Shown piece by piece: positions 8,787 to 15,636 of a DNA stretch of 31,962 bases. Numbering within the stretch: position 1 is the stretch's first letter; each line of letters begins with the position of its first letter. The notes under the pieces were generated by a model. It was not told where the DNA came from, did not search any database, and was given only the letters and a program-made list of their open reading frames with translations. A program made the translations under genes and the position numbers. Origin of the DNA: Sulfurovum sp. (lineage in GTDB: Bacteria > Campylobacterota > Campylobacteria > Campylobacterales > Sulfurovaceae); assembly GCA_020726085.1 (NCBI GenBank), contig DYTG01000001.1, positions 1 to 31,962 on the forward strand. The letters run 5' to 3'.

Positions 8787-9245
8787 TTATTTATCTTCTT
8801 TTTTCTTTTTCTCTGGCCACTGAGTCAATGCATCTTCAAGCAGTGTCTGCTCACTGAACATAATGAGTGATTTTGGATTGGTAGGACAAACCTCAACGCA
8901 CACCGAACACCCTTTACAGTGGTCATAATCAATTCCTAGCATCTGCTTATCGCGTGAAAGGATGGAGCTATCGGGACACCATACCCAACAGTTTTGACAA
9001 TCAATACAAATGTCTCGATTGTAGACAGGCTTTAATACCCTCCAAGAAGCAACCGTTGCCGTATATGAGTTGTATCCTGAGTAAGTTCGCTCTTCTGATT
9101 TGAGATGAGCAATATGGGTTGCATCGCCCTCAAATGATAGGAGAATACTTCCTTGTGTCACCTCATGCCAACCCATAAGACTCGTACCGTTTTCGAGTTC
9201 GTTTAATCCTCGGTTATCGTTTGCTAATAATTTTAAATGTTGCAT
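8787..9245 (-). CDS. porD: Pyruvate:ferredoxin oxidoreductase, delta (ferredoxin-like) subunit
   Basis: 152 residues. The C-terminal half is a 2x[4Fe-4S] ferredoxin domain with two complete C-x2-C-x2-C-x3-C-P motifs: Cys80/83/86/90 and Cys110/113/116/120. It carries electrons from the TPP/PorB cluster to external ferredoxin or flavodoxin. The N-terminal 70 residues precede the ferredoxin fold and probably pack onto the other subunits. The Lys/Glu-rich tail (P-E-K-K-K-K-E-D-K) is unremarkable. GAGGAG precedes the ATG. It lies 11 nt after porC and 10 nt before porA. Confidence 0.93.
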   Translation of the reverse strand: MQHLKLLANDNRGLNELENGTSLMGWHEVTQGSILLSFEGDATHIAHLKSEERTYSGYNSYTATVASWRVLKPVYNRDICIDCQNCWVWCPDSSILSRDKQMLGIDYDHCKGCSVCVEVCPTNPKSLIMFSEQTLLEDALTQWPEKKKKEDK

Positions 9246-9256
9246 TTTCTCTCCTC

Positions 9257-9820
9257 TTACTTGACTTCTTCATAAGCTCTAGTGATTGCTGCCATATTTC
9301 CATCTATGATTTTTTGTGGAAATTTGGATAATACTCTTCTCATATTTTCCAAGAAATAATCAAGTTCAAACATTCCAGAAATTTTAACAAATGCTCCTAG
9401 CATCGGTGCATTGGGGATAGAACGTCCGATGGTATCAAGAGATATTTGCACACAATCAACAGTAAAAACTCTATCTTCTCTTCCTTGAAGTGCAGGAATA
9501 CCCGCAATGAGTTCTTCTTTGCTTAGGTGTGTTGTTATGATATAATGTGTATCACTATCTTCGTGTTCGGTAATATTATCACTAAATGCCAATGCTGGGT
9601 CGATAACCAAAACAAAATCAGGATTCATGAATTTTGCATGATTAAGAATAGGCTCATCATCAATTCTATTGTACGCTCTTAGCGCAGCACCTCTTTTGGC
9701 CGAACCATAAAGTGCAAAAGCTTGCACCTCTTTGCCCGTCGTAGAGACAACATCCCCTAAGCTCTTTGCACCCGTAACGGCACCCTGACCTGCGCGACTG
9801 TGCCATCTAATTTCTACCAT
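9257..9820 (-). CDS. porC: Pyruvate:ferredoxin oxidoreductase, gamma subunit
   Basis: 187-residue gamma subunit, first gene of the operon. The N-terminus W-H-S-R-A-G-Q-G-A-V is the family's hallmark; Arg9-Ala-Gly-Gln-Gly13 belongs to the region that contacts CoA in related structures. The rest is the usual Rossmann-like domain (F-V-L-V-I-D-P near residue 90). It is needed together with PorA, PorB and PorD for pyruvate/acetyl-CoA conversion. AGGAG sits 6 nt before the ATG. In an autotroph using the reductive TCA cycle this enzyme runs in the carboxylating direction, a plausible but unproven reading here. Confidence 0.93.
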   Translation of the reverse strand: MVEIRWHSRAGQGAVTGAKSLGDVVSTTGKEVQAFALYGSAKRGAALRAYNRIDDEPILNHAKFMNPDFVLVIDPALAFSDNITEHEDSDTHYIITTHLSKEELIAGIPALQGREDRVFTVDCVQISLDTIGRSIPNAPMLGAFVKISGMFELDYFLENMRRVLSKFPQKIIDGNMAAITRAYEEVK

Positions 9821-9836
9821 CGTTTCTCCTAATTCA

Positions 9837-9866
9837 ATTATAGTGTTATGCTATTCTAATATGCTA
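9837..9866 (-). promoter_or_regulatory. Candidate porCDAB promoter with direct repeats
   Basis: On the minus strand TATAAT (9842 to 9837) lies 16 nt before the porC start codon. Upstream, where a -35 box would sit, the plus strand shows TATGCTA twice (9847-9853 and 9860-9866), 13 nt apart start to start. The repeat pair could be a regulator site, but that is speculative. Confidence 0.4.
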
Positions 9867-9904
9867 ATTCTTAAATGGTGCTTTTGTAGGGTAAATTTAT
9901 CTTA

Positions 9905-10555
9905 TTAATCACCAATATTGTACGAAATGACAACATTAACCGCTTCAAGGGCATCGCTTTTGATAATAGTACTACACTTTTTAAGTTCTTCTAAAGATAC
10001 ATAGCCGCACTCTACCCCTATAGCGTTAATGTTGGCGGCTTTAGCACTTTGCATATCCATACAAGTATCGCCAATCATCCATGAAGAGTAGCCGTTGTCA
10101 AGAGCTTTGAGGGCTTTTAAAATAGGCTCTGGGTGGGGTTTTGGAAACTCCACATCATCTCGTCCTACAAAAGCATCAAAGTAGTCAAATACACCCAAAT
10201 GTTTAAGCAGTTCAATGGCGTATTGACTTGTTTTGGTTGTGACTACCGCCAAATGGGCTACCCTATGAGCCTCCTCAATGGCTTCTTTGGCGTGGGGTAA
10301 CAACGTCGTCATGGCTTGATTGATTTTGCGGTAGTGCATTTTATAATGATAGACAAAGGCTTCCACTTCGTTTCTATCAACTCCTAACGTCACAAACATA
10401 TCTTCCAGCGGATGCCCAATTTGTGCTTTGATAAGCTCATCATCGGGTTTGTTTTGGTTCATATTTTGATAGGCGACGCCAAAACTCTCCAATATCGCAT
10501 GCGTTGAATCAATCAGTGTCCCATCAAGGTCAAACAAAATATTTATCTTTTTCAT
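9905..10555 (-). CDS. HAD-superfamily phosphatase, phosphoglycolate phosphatase-like
   Basis: 216 residues with all four HAD motifs: F-D-L-D-G-T-L-I-D-S (nucleophile Asp9, acid/base Asp11), V-T-T-K-T (motif II), F-P-K-P-H-P-E-P (motif III lysine), and M-I-G-D-T-C-M-D (motif IV). The alpha-helical cap between motifs I and II is the subclass C1 type found in Gph and PpaX. It probably removes phosphate from a small metabolite such as 2-phosphoglycolate; pyrophosphatase activity cannot be excluded. It is transcribed away from speA, and an 84-nt gap separates its end from the porC promoter region. Confidence 0.82.
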   Translation of the reverse strand: MKKINILFDLDGTLIDSTHAILESFGVAYQNMNQNKPDDELIKAQIGHPLEDMFVTLGVDRNEVEAFVYHYKMHYRKINQAMTTLLPHAKEAIEEAHRVAHLAVVTTKTSQYAIELLKHLGVFDYFDAFVGRDDVEFPKPHPEPILKALKALDNGYSSWMIGDTCMDMQSAKAANINAIGVECGYVSLEELKKCSTIIKSDALEAVNVVISYNIGD

Positions 10556-10608
10556 GGCTCTCTTCTCATTTTTTGAGCTATTATATCTTAACAGGTTTAA
10601 AAATTGAG

Positions 10609-10614
10609 TATAAT
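10609..10614 (+). promoter_or_regulatory. Candidate -10 box of speA promoter
   Basis: A perfect TATAAT lies 31 nt before the speA ATG in the 90-nt divergent gap. TTAACA at 10588-10593 could be a -35 element, but the 15-nt spacing is short. Confidence 0.5.
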
Positions 10615-10645
10615 GCCATACTACTAATTTATGTGAGGTCTATTT

Positions 10646-12475
10646 ATGAAGGATTTTGGATTAGAAATATGGTCTGAAAATAATTTTATTGTTGATGGCG
10701 ATACGATAAACATCAATTACGGCAACAAACCCTCTTTGTTGCAGCTTACCCAAGAGATTCGAGATATGGGTTATCGAGGACCTATGATTTTTCGATTTCC
10801 TCACATTGTCAAAAAACAGATTGCTTCATTGTTTTATGAATTTAATCGCGCTAGAGCCGAACTTGAGTACAAAAGCTCTTTTCAAGCTGTTTTTCCTCTG
10901 AAGGTCAATCAATTTCCCAATTTTGTCAATACCATTGTTGATATATCCAAAGATTTTAATTATGGATTAGAAGCAGGAAGCAAGGCAGAACTTATCATTG
11001 CCATGTCGCATACACGCATGGGAGAGCCAATTACCGTCAATGGTTTTAAAGACCGAGATATGATTGGGCTTTGTTTTATAGCAGGAAACATGGGTCACAA
11101 TATCACGATTATTATCGAAGGACTCAATGAGCTTAAGACCATTTTGGAAATTAGTCAAGAGTTTCGCATCTTTGCCCCCAAAATAGGCGTACGCATCAGG
11201 CTTCACAGCTCAGGCGTGGGCGTATGGGCCAAAAGCGGTGGGTACGATTCCAAATTTGGACTCACCTCCACAGAGCTACTTGAAGTCTATGATATGCTCA
11301 AAAAGCACAAACTCCTTAGCAAACTCTACATGATTCACTTCCATATCGGTTCGCAAATGAGCGAAATATCACCGATGAAAAAGGCACTTAGAGAAGCAGG
11401 ACACATCTACGCTCAACTCAAAAAGATGGGGGCTAAAAACCTCAACGCTATCAATATCGGAGGAGGATTAGCCGTAGAGTATAGCCAACACGTTGCCAAA
11501 CGGGATCGCAACTACTCCATCGGTGAATTTGCCAACGACGTTGTCTTTTCAATGTCTGAAATTGCCAAACGCAATGAGGTCAATGAACCTGAAATATTTA
11601 TTGAATCGGGGCGTTTTGTCTCTTCGGCTCACACCGTCACAGTAGCACCCGTATTGGAACTCTTTTCGCAAGAGTATCACGAAAAAGCACTGCGTCTCAA
11701 AGAGCAAAACCCGCCTTTGGTTCAAGAACTCTACGAACTCTACAGCACCATGAAAAAAAGCACCGCACGAGAGTATCTCCATGATGCACTTGACCACATG
11801 GAATCTCTTTTGACACTCTTTGATTTGGGTTATATCGACATCGTCGATCGCTCCAACAGTGAAATTTTGGCTGATCTTATCATCAAAAAGGCCACATCGT
11901 TGCTTGAACACGAACACATTCAAGAACTTAGGGAGATACAAAACAAAGTGCAAGAGCGTTATTTGGTAAACTTCTCCATCTTTCAATCAATTCCCGATTT
12001 TTGGGGTTTGGGGCAACACTTCCCTATCGTGCCGCTTTCGCACCTATCCAAAAAACCAACTCGTTCGGCTACTATTTGGGATATTACCTGCGATAGCGAC
12101 GGAGAGATAGGCTACAACAAAGCTTTGCCGCTTAATTTGCACGATATTGATTTGGACAATGAGGATTACTATTTGGGCTTTTTCCTTACGGGTGCCTATC
12201 AAGAGGTATTGGGGATGAAGCACAATCTCTTTACACACCCAACCGAAGTCATTGTGAAATTTGATGAGAGCGGACAATATATCTTTGAAGATATTATAGA
12301 AGCTCAAAATCTTGTCGATTTGCTTGATGACCTTGATTACGACACAAGCTACATCGATAAATCGCTCAAACAAAAAATCGAAGAGATTTCTACCCTTACA
12401 AGCCGTGAAAAAGATGAGCTATTGGGCAAACTCTATCTCTATTTGAGTGAAAACAGCTATTTAAAGTCCTACTAA
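10646..12475 (+). CDS. speA: Biosynthetic arginine decarboxylase
   Basis: 609-residue fold-III PLP decarboxylase making agmatine (polyamine pathway) from arginine. Lys86 in F-P-L-K-V-N-Q is the PLP-binding lysine. The glycine-rich phosphate-binding loop reads N-I-G-G-G-L-A-V-E-Y. Cys482 in W-D-I-T-C-D-S-D-G-E is the active-site cysteine supplied in trans by the second subunit. The length is typical for bacterial SpeA, including the helical insertion around residues 340-440. The ATG has a GAGG ribosome binding site and a TATAAT upstream. The stop codon TAA directly abuts the pncC ATG, so the two genes are almost certainly co-translated. Confidence 0.94.
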   Translation: MKDFGLEIWSENNFIVDGDTININYGNKPSLLQLTQEIRDMGYRGPMIFRFPHIVKKQIASLFYEFNRARAELEYKSSFQAVFPLKVNQFPNFVNTIVDISKDFNYGLEAGSKAELIIAMSHTRMGEPITVNGFKDRDMIGLCFIAGNMGHNITIIIEGLNELKTILEISQEFRIFAPKIGVRIRLHSSGVGVWAKSGGYDSKFGLTSTELLEVYDMLKKHKLLSKLYMIHFHIGSQMSEISPMKKALREAGHIYAQLKKMGAKNLNAINIGGGLAVEYSQHVAKRDRNYSIGEFANDVVFSMSEIAKRNEVNEPEIFIESGRFVSSAHTVTVAPVLELFSQEYHEKALRLKEQNPPLVQELYELYSTMKKSTAREYLHDALDHMESLLTLFDLGYIDIVDRSNSEILADLIIKKATSLLEHEHIQELREIQNKVQERYLVNFSIFQSIPDFWGLGQHFPIVPLSHLSKKPTRSATIWDITCDSDGEIGYNKALPLNLHDIDLDNEDYYLGFFLTGAYQEVLGMKHNLFTHPTEVIVKFDESGQYIFEDIIEAQNLVDLLDDLDYDTSYIDKSLKQKIEEISTLTSREKDELLGKLYLYLSENSYLKSY

Positions 12476-12949
12476 ATGATGCCCAAAGTAGTAGAAATTA
12501 TCGATAGACTAAAGCAGACGCATCACAGTATAAGTTTTGCAGAGAGTTGCACAGGCGGACGAGTAGCGAGTGCTTTTACGGCTATCTTGGGAGTCTCATC
12601 GGTATTTAATGGCTCAGTAGTAAGCTACTCCAACGCTATCAAACATCAATGGTTGGGTGTTGAAAACTCTATCTTTGAAGAGTTTGGTGCGGTAAGCCGT
12701 GAGTGCGTTGAGCAGATGCTTAGAGGGGTTGCCAAAATGACAAAGAGTGACTACGCCATAGCTACTAGCGGTATCGCAGGGCCCGATGGTGGAAGTGAAC
12801 TTAAACCCGTCGGTACTGTCTATATCGGTGTTTTGACTCCCGATACAATCAAGATAACGCACAATCTTTTTGATGGCAACCGTGAAGATATACAAACCCA
12901 AGCCACCATTAGAGCTATTGATATGCTTTATGAGCAACTTATCTCATAA
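12476..12949 (+). CDS. pncC: Nicotinamide-nucleotide amidase PncC (stand-alone CinA C-terminal domain)
   Basis: 157 residues corresponding to the CinA C-terminal domain alone. Conserved motifs are S-F-A-E-S-C-T-G-G-R near residues 20-29 (catalytic Ser/Thr region) and A-T-S-G-I-A-G-P-D-G-G followed by P-V-G-T-V-Y-I-G. PncC hydrolyses nicotinamide mononucleotide to nicotinic acid mononucleotide and ammonia, recycling pyridine nucleotides. The ATG follows the speA stop with no gap (TAA then ATG), and a second ATG is the next codon, so the start is uncertain by one residue. There is no Shine-Dalgarno site of its own; translation probably depends on speA. The functional link between the two is not obvious. 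Confidence 0.88.
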   Translation: MMPKVVEIIDRLKQTHHSISFAESCTGGRVASAFTAILGVSSVFNGSVVSYSNAIKHQWLGVENSIFEEFGAVSRECVEQMLRGVAKMTKSDYAIATSGIAGPDGGSELKPVGTVYIGVLTPDTIKITHNLFDGNREDIQTQATIRAIDMLYEQLIS

Positions 12950-12968
12950 ACATTGATGCTCTTTTTTT
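12927..12968 (+). terminator. Possible terminator at the end of pncC
   Basis: TTTATGAG (12927-12934) and CTCATAAA (12943-12950) form a perfect 8-bp stem overlapping the pncC stop codon, and a run of seven T follows at 12962-12968. The 11 nt between stem and T run is longer than in a textbook terminator. An alternative pairing GAGCA with TGCTC (12957-12961) would place the T run directly after the stem. Confidence 0.45.
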
Positions 12969-13020
12969 CCAAAAAGCTCCCTCAACAAATAAAAAATGAG
13001 TTATTATTTTTTCAAAACTA

Positions 13021-13049
13021 TTGACAAATATTTAAAAGTAAGATATAAT
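13021..13049 (+). promoter_or_regulatory. Consensus sigma-70 promoter of the tRNA cluster
   Basis: TTGACA (13021-13026) and TATAAT (13044-13049) are both perfect and separated by exactly 17 nt, ending 21 nt before the first tRNA. This is by far the strongest promoter in the window and the only one with a perfect -35 box, fitting stable RNA expression. Confidence 0.88.
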
Positions 13050-13070
13050 TTTGCCCACCCAAAAATTATT

Positions 13071-13146
13071 GACCTATTAGCTCAGCTGGTAGAGCAATTC
13101 ACTTTTAATGAATGGGCCCTAGGTTCGAATCCTAGATAGGTCACCA
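13071..13146 (+). tRNA. tRNA-Lys (anticodon TTT), copy 1
   Basis: 76 nt including an encoded CCA. The acceptor stem GACCTAT pairs with ATAGGTC, the anticodon stem ATTCA/TGAAT encloses the loop CTTTTAA, and the T arm carries GGTTCGAATCC. First gene of the cluster, 21 nt after the promoter. Confidence 0.97.
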
Positions 13147-13160
13147 CTAATTTTTGATTG

Positions 13161-13236
13161 GGTCGCTTAGCTCAGTTGGTAGAGCGCTACCCTTACAAGG
13201 TAGATGTCACAAGTTCGAGTCTTGTAGCGACCACCA
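13161..13236 (+). tRNA. tRNA-Val (anticodon TAC), copy 1
   Basis: 76 nt with encoded CCA. The acceptor stem GGTCGCT pairs with AGCGACC; CTACC/GGTAG encloses the anticodon loop CTTACAA. It is the first part of a unit repeated exactly at 13592. Confidence 0.97.
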
Positions 13237-13318
13237 TTAGTAATGTTAAACGATGAATTTTGAGTGTTGAATGAAAATAATTTAACATCCATAATCCAAC
13301 ATTAACAATTTTTTAGGT

Positions 13319-13395
13319 GCGGTGGTAGATCAGTTGGTTAGATTACCTGCCTGTCACGCAGGGGGTCGCGGGTTCGAGCCCCGTCCACCGCGCCA
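13319..13395 (+). tRNA. tRNA-Asp (anticodon GTC), copy 1
   Basis: 77 nt with encoded CCA. The acceptor stem GCGGTGG pairs with CCACCGC and the discriminator is G; CCTGC/GCAGG encloses the loop CTGTCAC. Identical to the copy at 13750. Confidence 0.97.
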
Positions 13396-13407
13396 CGTTT
13401 TTTATAC

Positions 13408-13483
13408 GACTCATTAGCTCAGTTGGTAGAGCAATTCACTTTTAATGAATGGGCCCTAGGTTCGAATCCTAGATGAGTCACCA
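13408..13483 (+). tRNA. tRNA-Lys (anticodon TTT), copy 2
   Basis: 76 nt with encoded CCA. It is the same as copy 1 from the anticodon arm through the T arm, but the acceptor stem is GACTCAT/ATGAGTC, with two compensated base-pair changes, and the D loop has AGTTGG instead of AGCTGG. Confidence 0.97.
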
Positions 13484-13509
13484 CTATTATGAATACGGCT
13501 GGGTTACAT

Positions 13510-13585
13510 GACCCTTTCATCTAGTGGCCAAGGATACTATGTTTTCATCATAGGAACAGAGGTTCAAATCCTCTAGGGGTCGCCA
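13510..13585 (+). tRNA. tRNA-Glu (anticodon TTC)
   Basis: 76 nt with encoded CCA. The acceptor stem GACCCTT pairs with AGGGGTC (one G-T pair), CTATG/CATAG encloses the loop TTTTCAT, and the T arm carries GGTTCAAATCC. Confidence 0.96.
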
Positions 13586-13591
13586 AATTTA

Positions 13592-13667
13592 GGTCGCTTA
13601 GCTCAGTTGGTAGAGCGCTACCCTTACAAGGTAGATGTCACAAGTTCGAGTCTTGTAGCGACCACCA
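13592..13667 (+). tRNA. tRNA-Val (anticodon TAC), copy 2
   Basis: 76 nt with encoded CCA, identical to the gene at 13161. It lies only 6 nt after tRNA-Glu. Confidence 0.97.
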
Positions 13668-13749
13668 TTAGTAATGTTAAACGATGAATTTTGAGTGTTG
13701 AATGAAAATAATTTAACATCCATAATCCAACATTAACAATTTTTTAGGT

Positions 13750-13826
13750 GCGGTGGTAGATCAGTTGGTTAGATTACCTGCCTGTCACGCAGGGGGTCGC
13801 GGGTTCGAGCCCCGTCCACCGCGCCA
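13750..13826 (+). tRNA. tRNA-Asp (anticodon GTC), copy 2
   Basis: 77 nt with encoded CCA, identical to the gene at 13319. Last tRNA of the cluster; no clear terminator hairpin is visible after it, only an AT-rich stretch. Confidence 0.97.
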
Positions 13827-13930
13827 CTCCTTTTAAAAAAATTCAATAAACTATAGCACAGCATTAACAACTCCTCCCAAAGTTATCCAAAACATTACTT
13901 TAGATTATTACAACTTAGTCTCCAATGGTG

Positions 13931-13959
13931 TTGCAATAAACGGCTTTCTATGTTAAAAT
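13931..13959 (+). promoter_or_regulatory. Candidate promoter of the psiE-like gene
   Basis: TTGCAA (13931-13936) and TAAAAT (13954-13959) are 17 nt apart. The -10 region overlaps a 7-bp inverted repeat, TAAAATT with AATTTTA, separated by 6 nt, which might be an operator. The remainder of 13828-13990 shows no gene. Confidence 0.45.
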
Positions 13960-13996
13960 TCGTCAAAATTTTAGAATCTTTATAGGAGAAATGTAT

Positions 13997-14038
13997 ATGA
14001 CATCGTATTTCAAAAATATCAAAGGAGATTTAATATGA
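13997..14038 (+). CDS. Possible 13-codon leader peptide overlapping the psiE-like gene
   Basis: A short frame starts at ATG 13997 with AGGAG 8 nt upstream (13984-13988) and encodes M-T-S-Y-F-K-N-I-K-G-D-L-I. Its TGA stop overlaps the next gene's ATG as ATGA (14035-14038). The last codons also contain the next gene's own AAAGGAG site. A second ATG at 13991 would add two residues but lies too close to the AGGAG. This arrangement could couple translation of the membrane protein to the leader. It may equally be chance; only the ribosome binding site and overlap support it. Confidence 0.35.
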   Translation: MTSYFKNIKGDLI

Positions 14039-14457
14039 AACATAGTATCAACTTATTAACAAATCACTTTTCGCTTGAGATGTGGATTGCGGTTATTCTT
14101 TTTACTGTCGCTACGCTTACGCATACGATTGTAGAGTTTATTATCCATATGCTCTATTTTATTATTTTTTTGGAGATTACACGAGCGGTAACCTCATTCG
14201 TGCGTGAACAAAGGGTCAAAATCTATCTGCTTATCGATGCTTTTATCGTTTTGGTACTTCGAGAGTTTATCGTAAACGTGGTCAAAATCAATCAAATTGA
14301 AGCCAATAATGCGCATGCTTTTTTTACCGATGCAGTTAATTTCAACGTATTGATGTTTAGTGGGGTGTTGCTCTTTTTGTTTTTGATTCGCTTTCTTGCC
14401 AAAAAAACCTCTAGCCATACCGAAACCAAAAACATGAACGGACCTAGCGACGATTGA
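14035..14457 (+). CDS. PsiE-like multi-pass membrane protein
   Basis: 140 residues with about four hydrophobic segments (roughly 14-34, 36-57, 70-92 and 112-130). The third segment, I-D-A-F-I-V-L-V-L-R-E-F-I-V, resembles the conserved charged membrane segment of PsiE (phosphate-starvation-inducible E) proteins, and the overall size fits that family (about 136 residues in E. coli). Function is unknown for the family; E. coli psiE responds to phosphate and cAMP-CRP. AAAGGAG precedes the ATG. Its stop codon directly abuts the stop of the convergent permease gene with no intergenic base. Family assignment is moderate. Confidence 0.6.
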   Translation: MKHSINLLTNHFSLEMWIAVILFTVATLTHTIVEFIIHMLYFIIFLEITRAVTSFVREQRVKIYLLIDAFIVLVLREFIVNVVKINQIEANNAHAFFTDAVNFNVLMFSGVLLFLFLIRFLAKKTSSHTETKNMNGPSDD

Positions 14458-15636
14458 TTAACGCATCACCTCATCGCTCTCTATGGTAGCTACTTGCCAT
14501 GAGGGGATAAGCGTAGCACCGATATAAATAGGAATGGTAATCAAAAAAATAAGTGCCAACGTTGCACCATCAAGCACAAAAGGAAGCTCAAAAGAGCCTC
14601 TAAGATGGCTATAGCCCACAAAAATATTTTGTAGCAGTGGAGCGTTAGCCAAAAAGACAAAAGCCAAAGCCAAAAGTACACCCACTATGTAGGCAAACAA
14701 CGAAACCATCAACGCTTCAACCAATCGCTCTTTGAGTATATCCTCCACCCTCCAACCCAACGCCTTAAGCACACCGATTTCGTGTCGTTCGTTTGAACTC
14801 ATAGCACTTGATTTGTCATGCACTATCATAAAAAAAGCAAAGAGTGCCACCACAAAGAGGCTCAAAAAAATACCGCTTTTGTAATTAAAAATATTGGCAT
14901 AGCTTATACGCAAATCCTCTTTGGTGACAATACGACTACTGGGAATTAGGGCTTTGATTTTGGATACGACCGTTGGAATTTCCGTAGGATTGGCAACTGT
15001 GACGACAATATCGATAGCATACCCCTCCTCCATTGCAAAAATCTCTCTGGCGTTGGTTTTGGAGAGGATAATCATATCGTTGGACTCAAGTTGTGTTGCA
15101 CCCTTAAAAACTCCCGCAATACGCATCTTTTTGAGTTTGCCATTGGGTAGAATGAAGTTGAAATACTCTTGATAGTAGCTTTGTGCCAATATCTTGCTAA
15201 CCCCCTCCCCTACCAGCATGGAGTCTTGCATCGCATCGCTATCATAGAGCGTGGCGACTTGGGCAAGAGTCGTTTTGTATTGATTTTCGTAGCTATCCAT
15301 TCCTACGATACTAAAATTAGCACCCGCATTTTCAAAATAATAATACCCCCAAACCCTAGCAATGGCATCATTTACACCTGCAATTTGCACGATTTCCTCG
15401 ACGATTGACTCCTCTATCTCCACGACTCGCCCCGCTTTGAGTTGTGTAATGGTCATATCAGGAAGCGTTTCAACCGTACTTAAAAGCTCGTATTTGATAG
15501 AGTTGGCAATCAAAAGTATGGAACTTACAAGAAAAATCAAGAGGGTAAAAATGGCAACTATAGAGAGATTTTTGGTCTTGTTTCTCATAAGAGAGCTAAG
15601 GGCGTATTCGACAAAGTAGAGATTGATTCTTTTCAT
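14458..15636 (-). CDS. MacB/FtsX-type ABC transporter permease
   Basis: 392 residues from ATG 15636, chosen because this ATG overlaps the upstream stop as ATGA (15636-15633) and gives the usual short N-terminus (M-K-R-I-N-L-Y); an upstream in-frame extension looks spurious. Topology is typical of MacB/LolC permeases: one membrane helix near residues 24-47, a large periplasmic domain (about 50-255), then three helices near the C-terminus. S-N-E-R-H-E-I-G-V-L-K-A-L-G-W, just after the second helix, is the cytoplasmic coupling motif that contacts the ATPase. No ATP-binding protein gene is adjacent. Substrate unknown; the NosL-like neighbour suggests a link to copper or an exported metalloprotein. 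Confidence 0.85.
   Translation of the reverse strand: MKRINLYFVEYALSSLMRNKTKNLSIVAIFTLLIFLVSSILLIANSIKYELLSTVETLPDMTITQLKAGRVVEIEESIVEEIVQIAGVNDAIARVWGYYYFENAGANFSIVGMDSYENQYKTTLAQVATLYDSDAMQDSMLVGEGVSKILAQSYYQEYFNFILPNGKLKKMRIAGVFKGATQLESNDMIILSKTNAREIFAMEEGYAIDIVVTVANPTEIPTVVSKIKALIPSSRIVTKEDLRISYANIFNYKSGIFLSLFVVALFAFFMIVHDKSSAMSSNERHEIGVLKALGWRVEDILKERLVEALMVSLFAYIVGVLLALAFVFLANAPLLQNIFVGYSHLRGSFELPFVLDGATLALIFLITIPIYIGATLIPSWQVATIESDEVMR

Larger units (their letters stand above)
13161..13396 (+). repeat. 236-bp perfect direct repeat (tRNA-Val to tRNA-Asp), copy 1
   Basis: This stretch is identical base for base to 13592-13827, including the 82-nt spacer between the two tRNAs. The spacer itself has palindromic parts: ATGTTAAA (13243-13250) with TTTAACAT (13281-13288), and TAATGTT (13241-13247) with AACATTA (13298-13304). 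Confidence 0.93.
13592..13827 (+). repeat. 236-bp perfect direct repeat (tRNA-Val to tRNA-Asp), copy 2
   Basis: Second copy of the unit at 13161-13396, 431 bp downstream. Identity stops one base before the left edge and one base after the right edge, so the repeat corresponds almost exactly to the two tRNA genes and their spacer. Confidence 0.93.

Noticed and set aside
6584..9820. 2-oxoglutarate:acceptor oxidoreductase (oorDABC)
   Set aside because: Subunit order gamma-delta-alpha-beta and the separate gamma subunit at the front match porCDAB; oor operons start with the ferredoxin-like subunit and end with gamma.
13071..13827. tRNA duplication as an integration (att) site of a mobile element
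   Set aside because: No integrase, transposase or phage gene is nearby, and the repeats are two full tRNA genes plus spacer rather than a tRNA 3'-end fragment.
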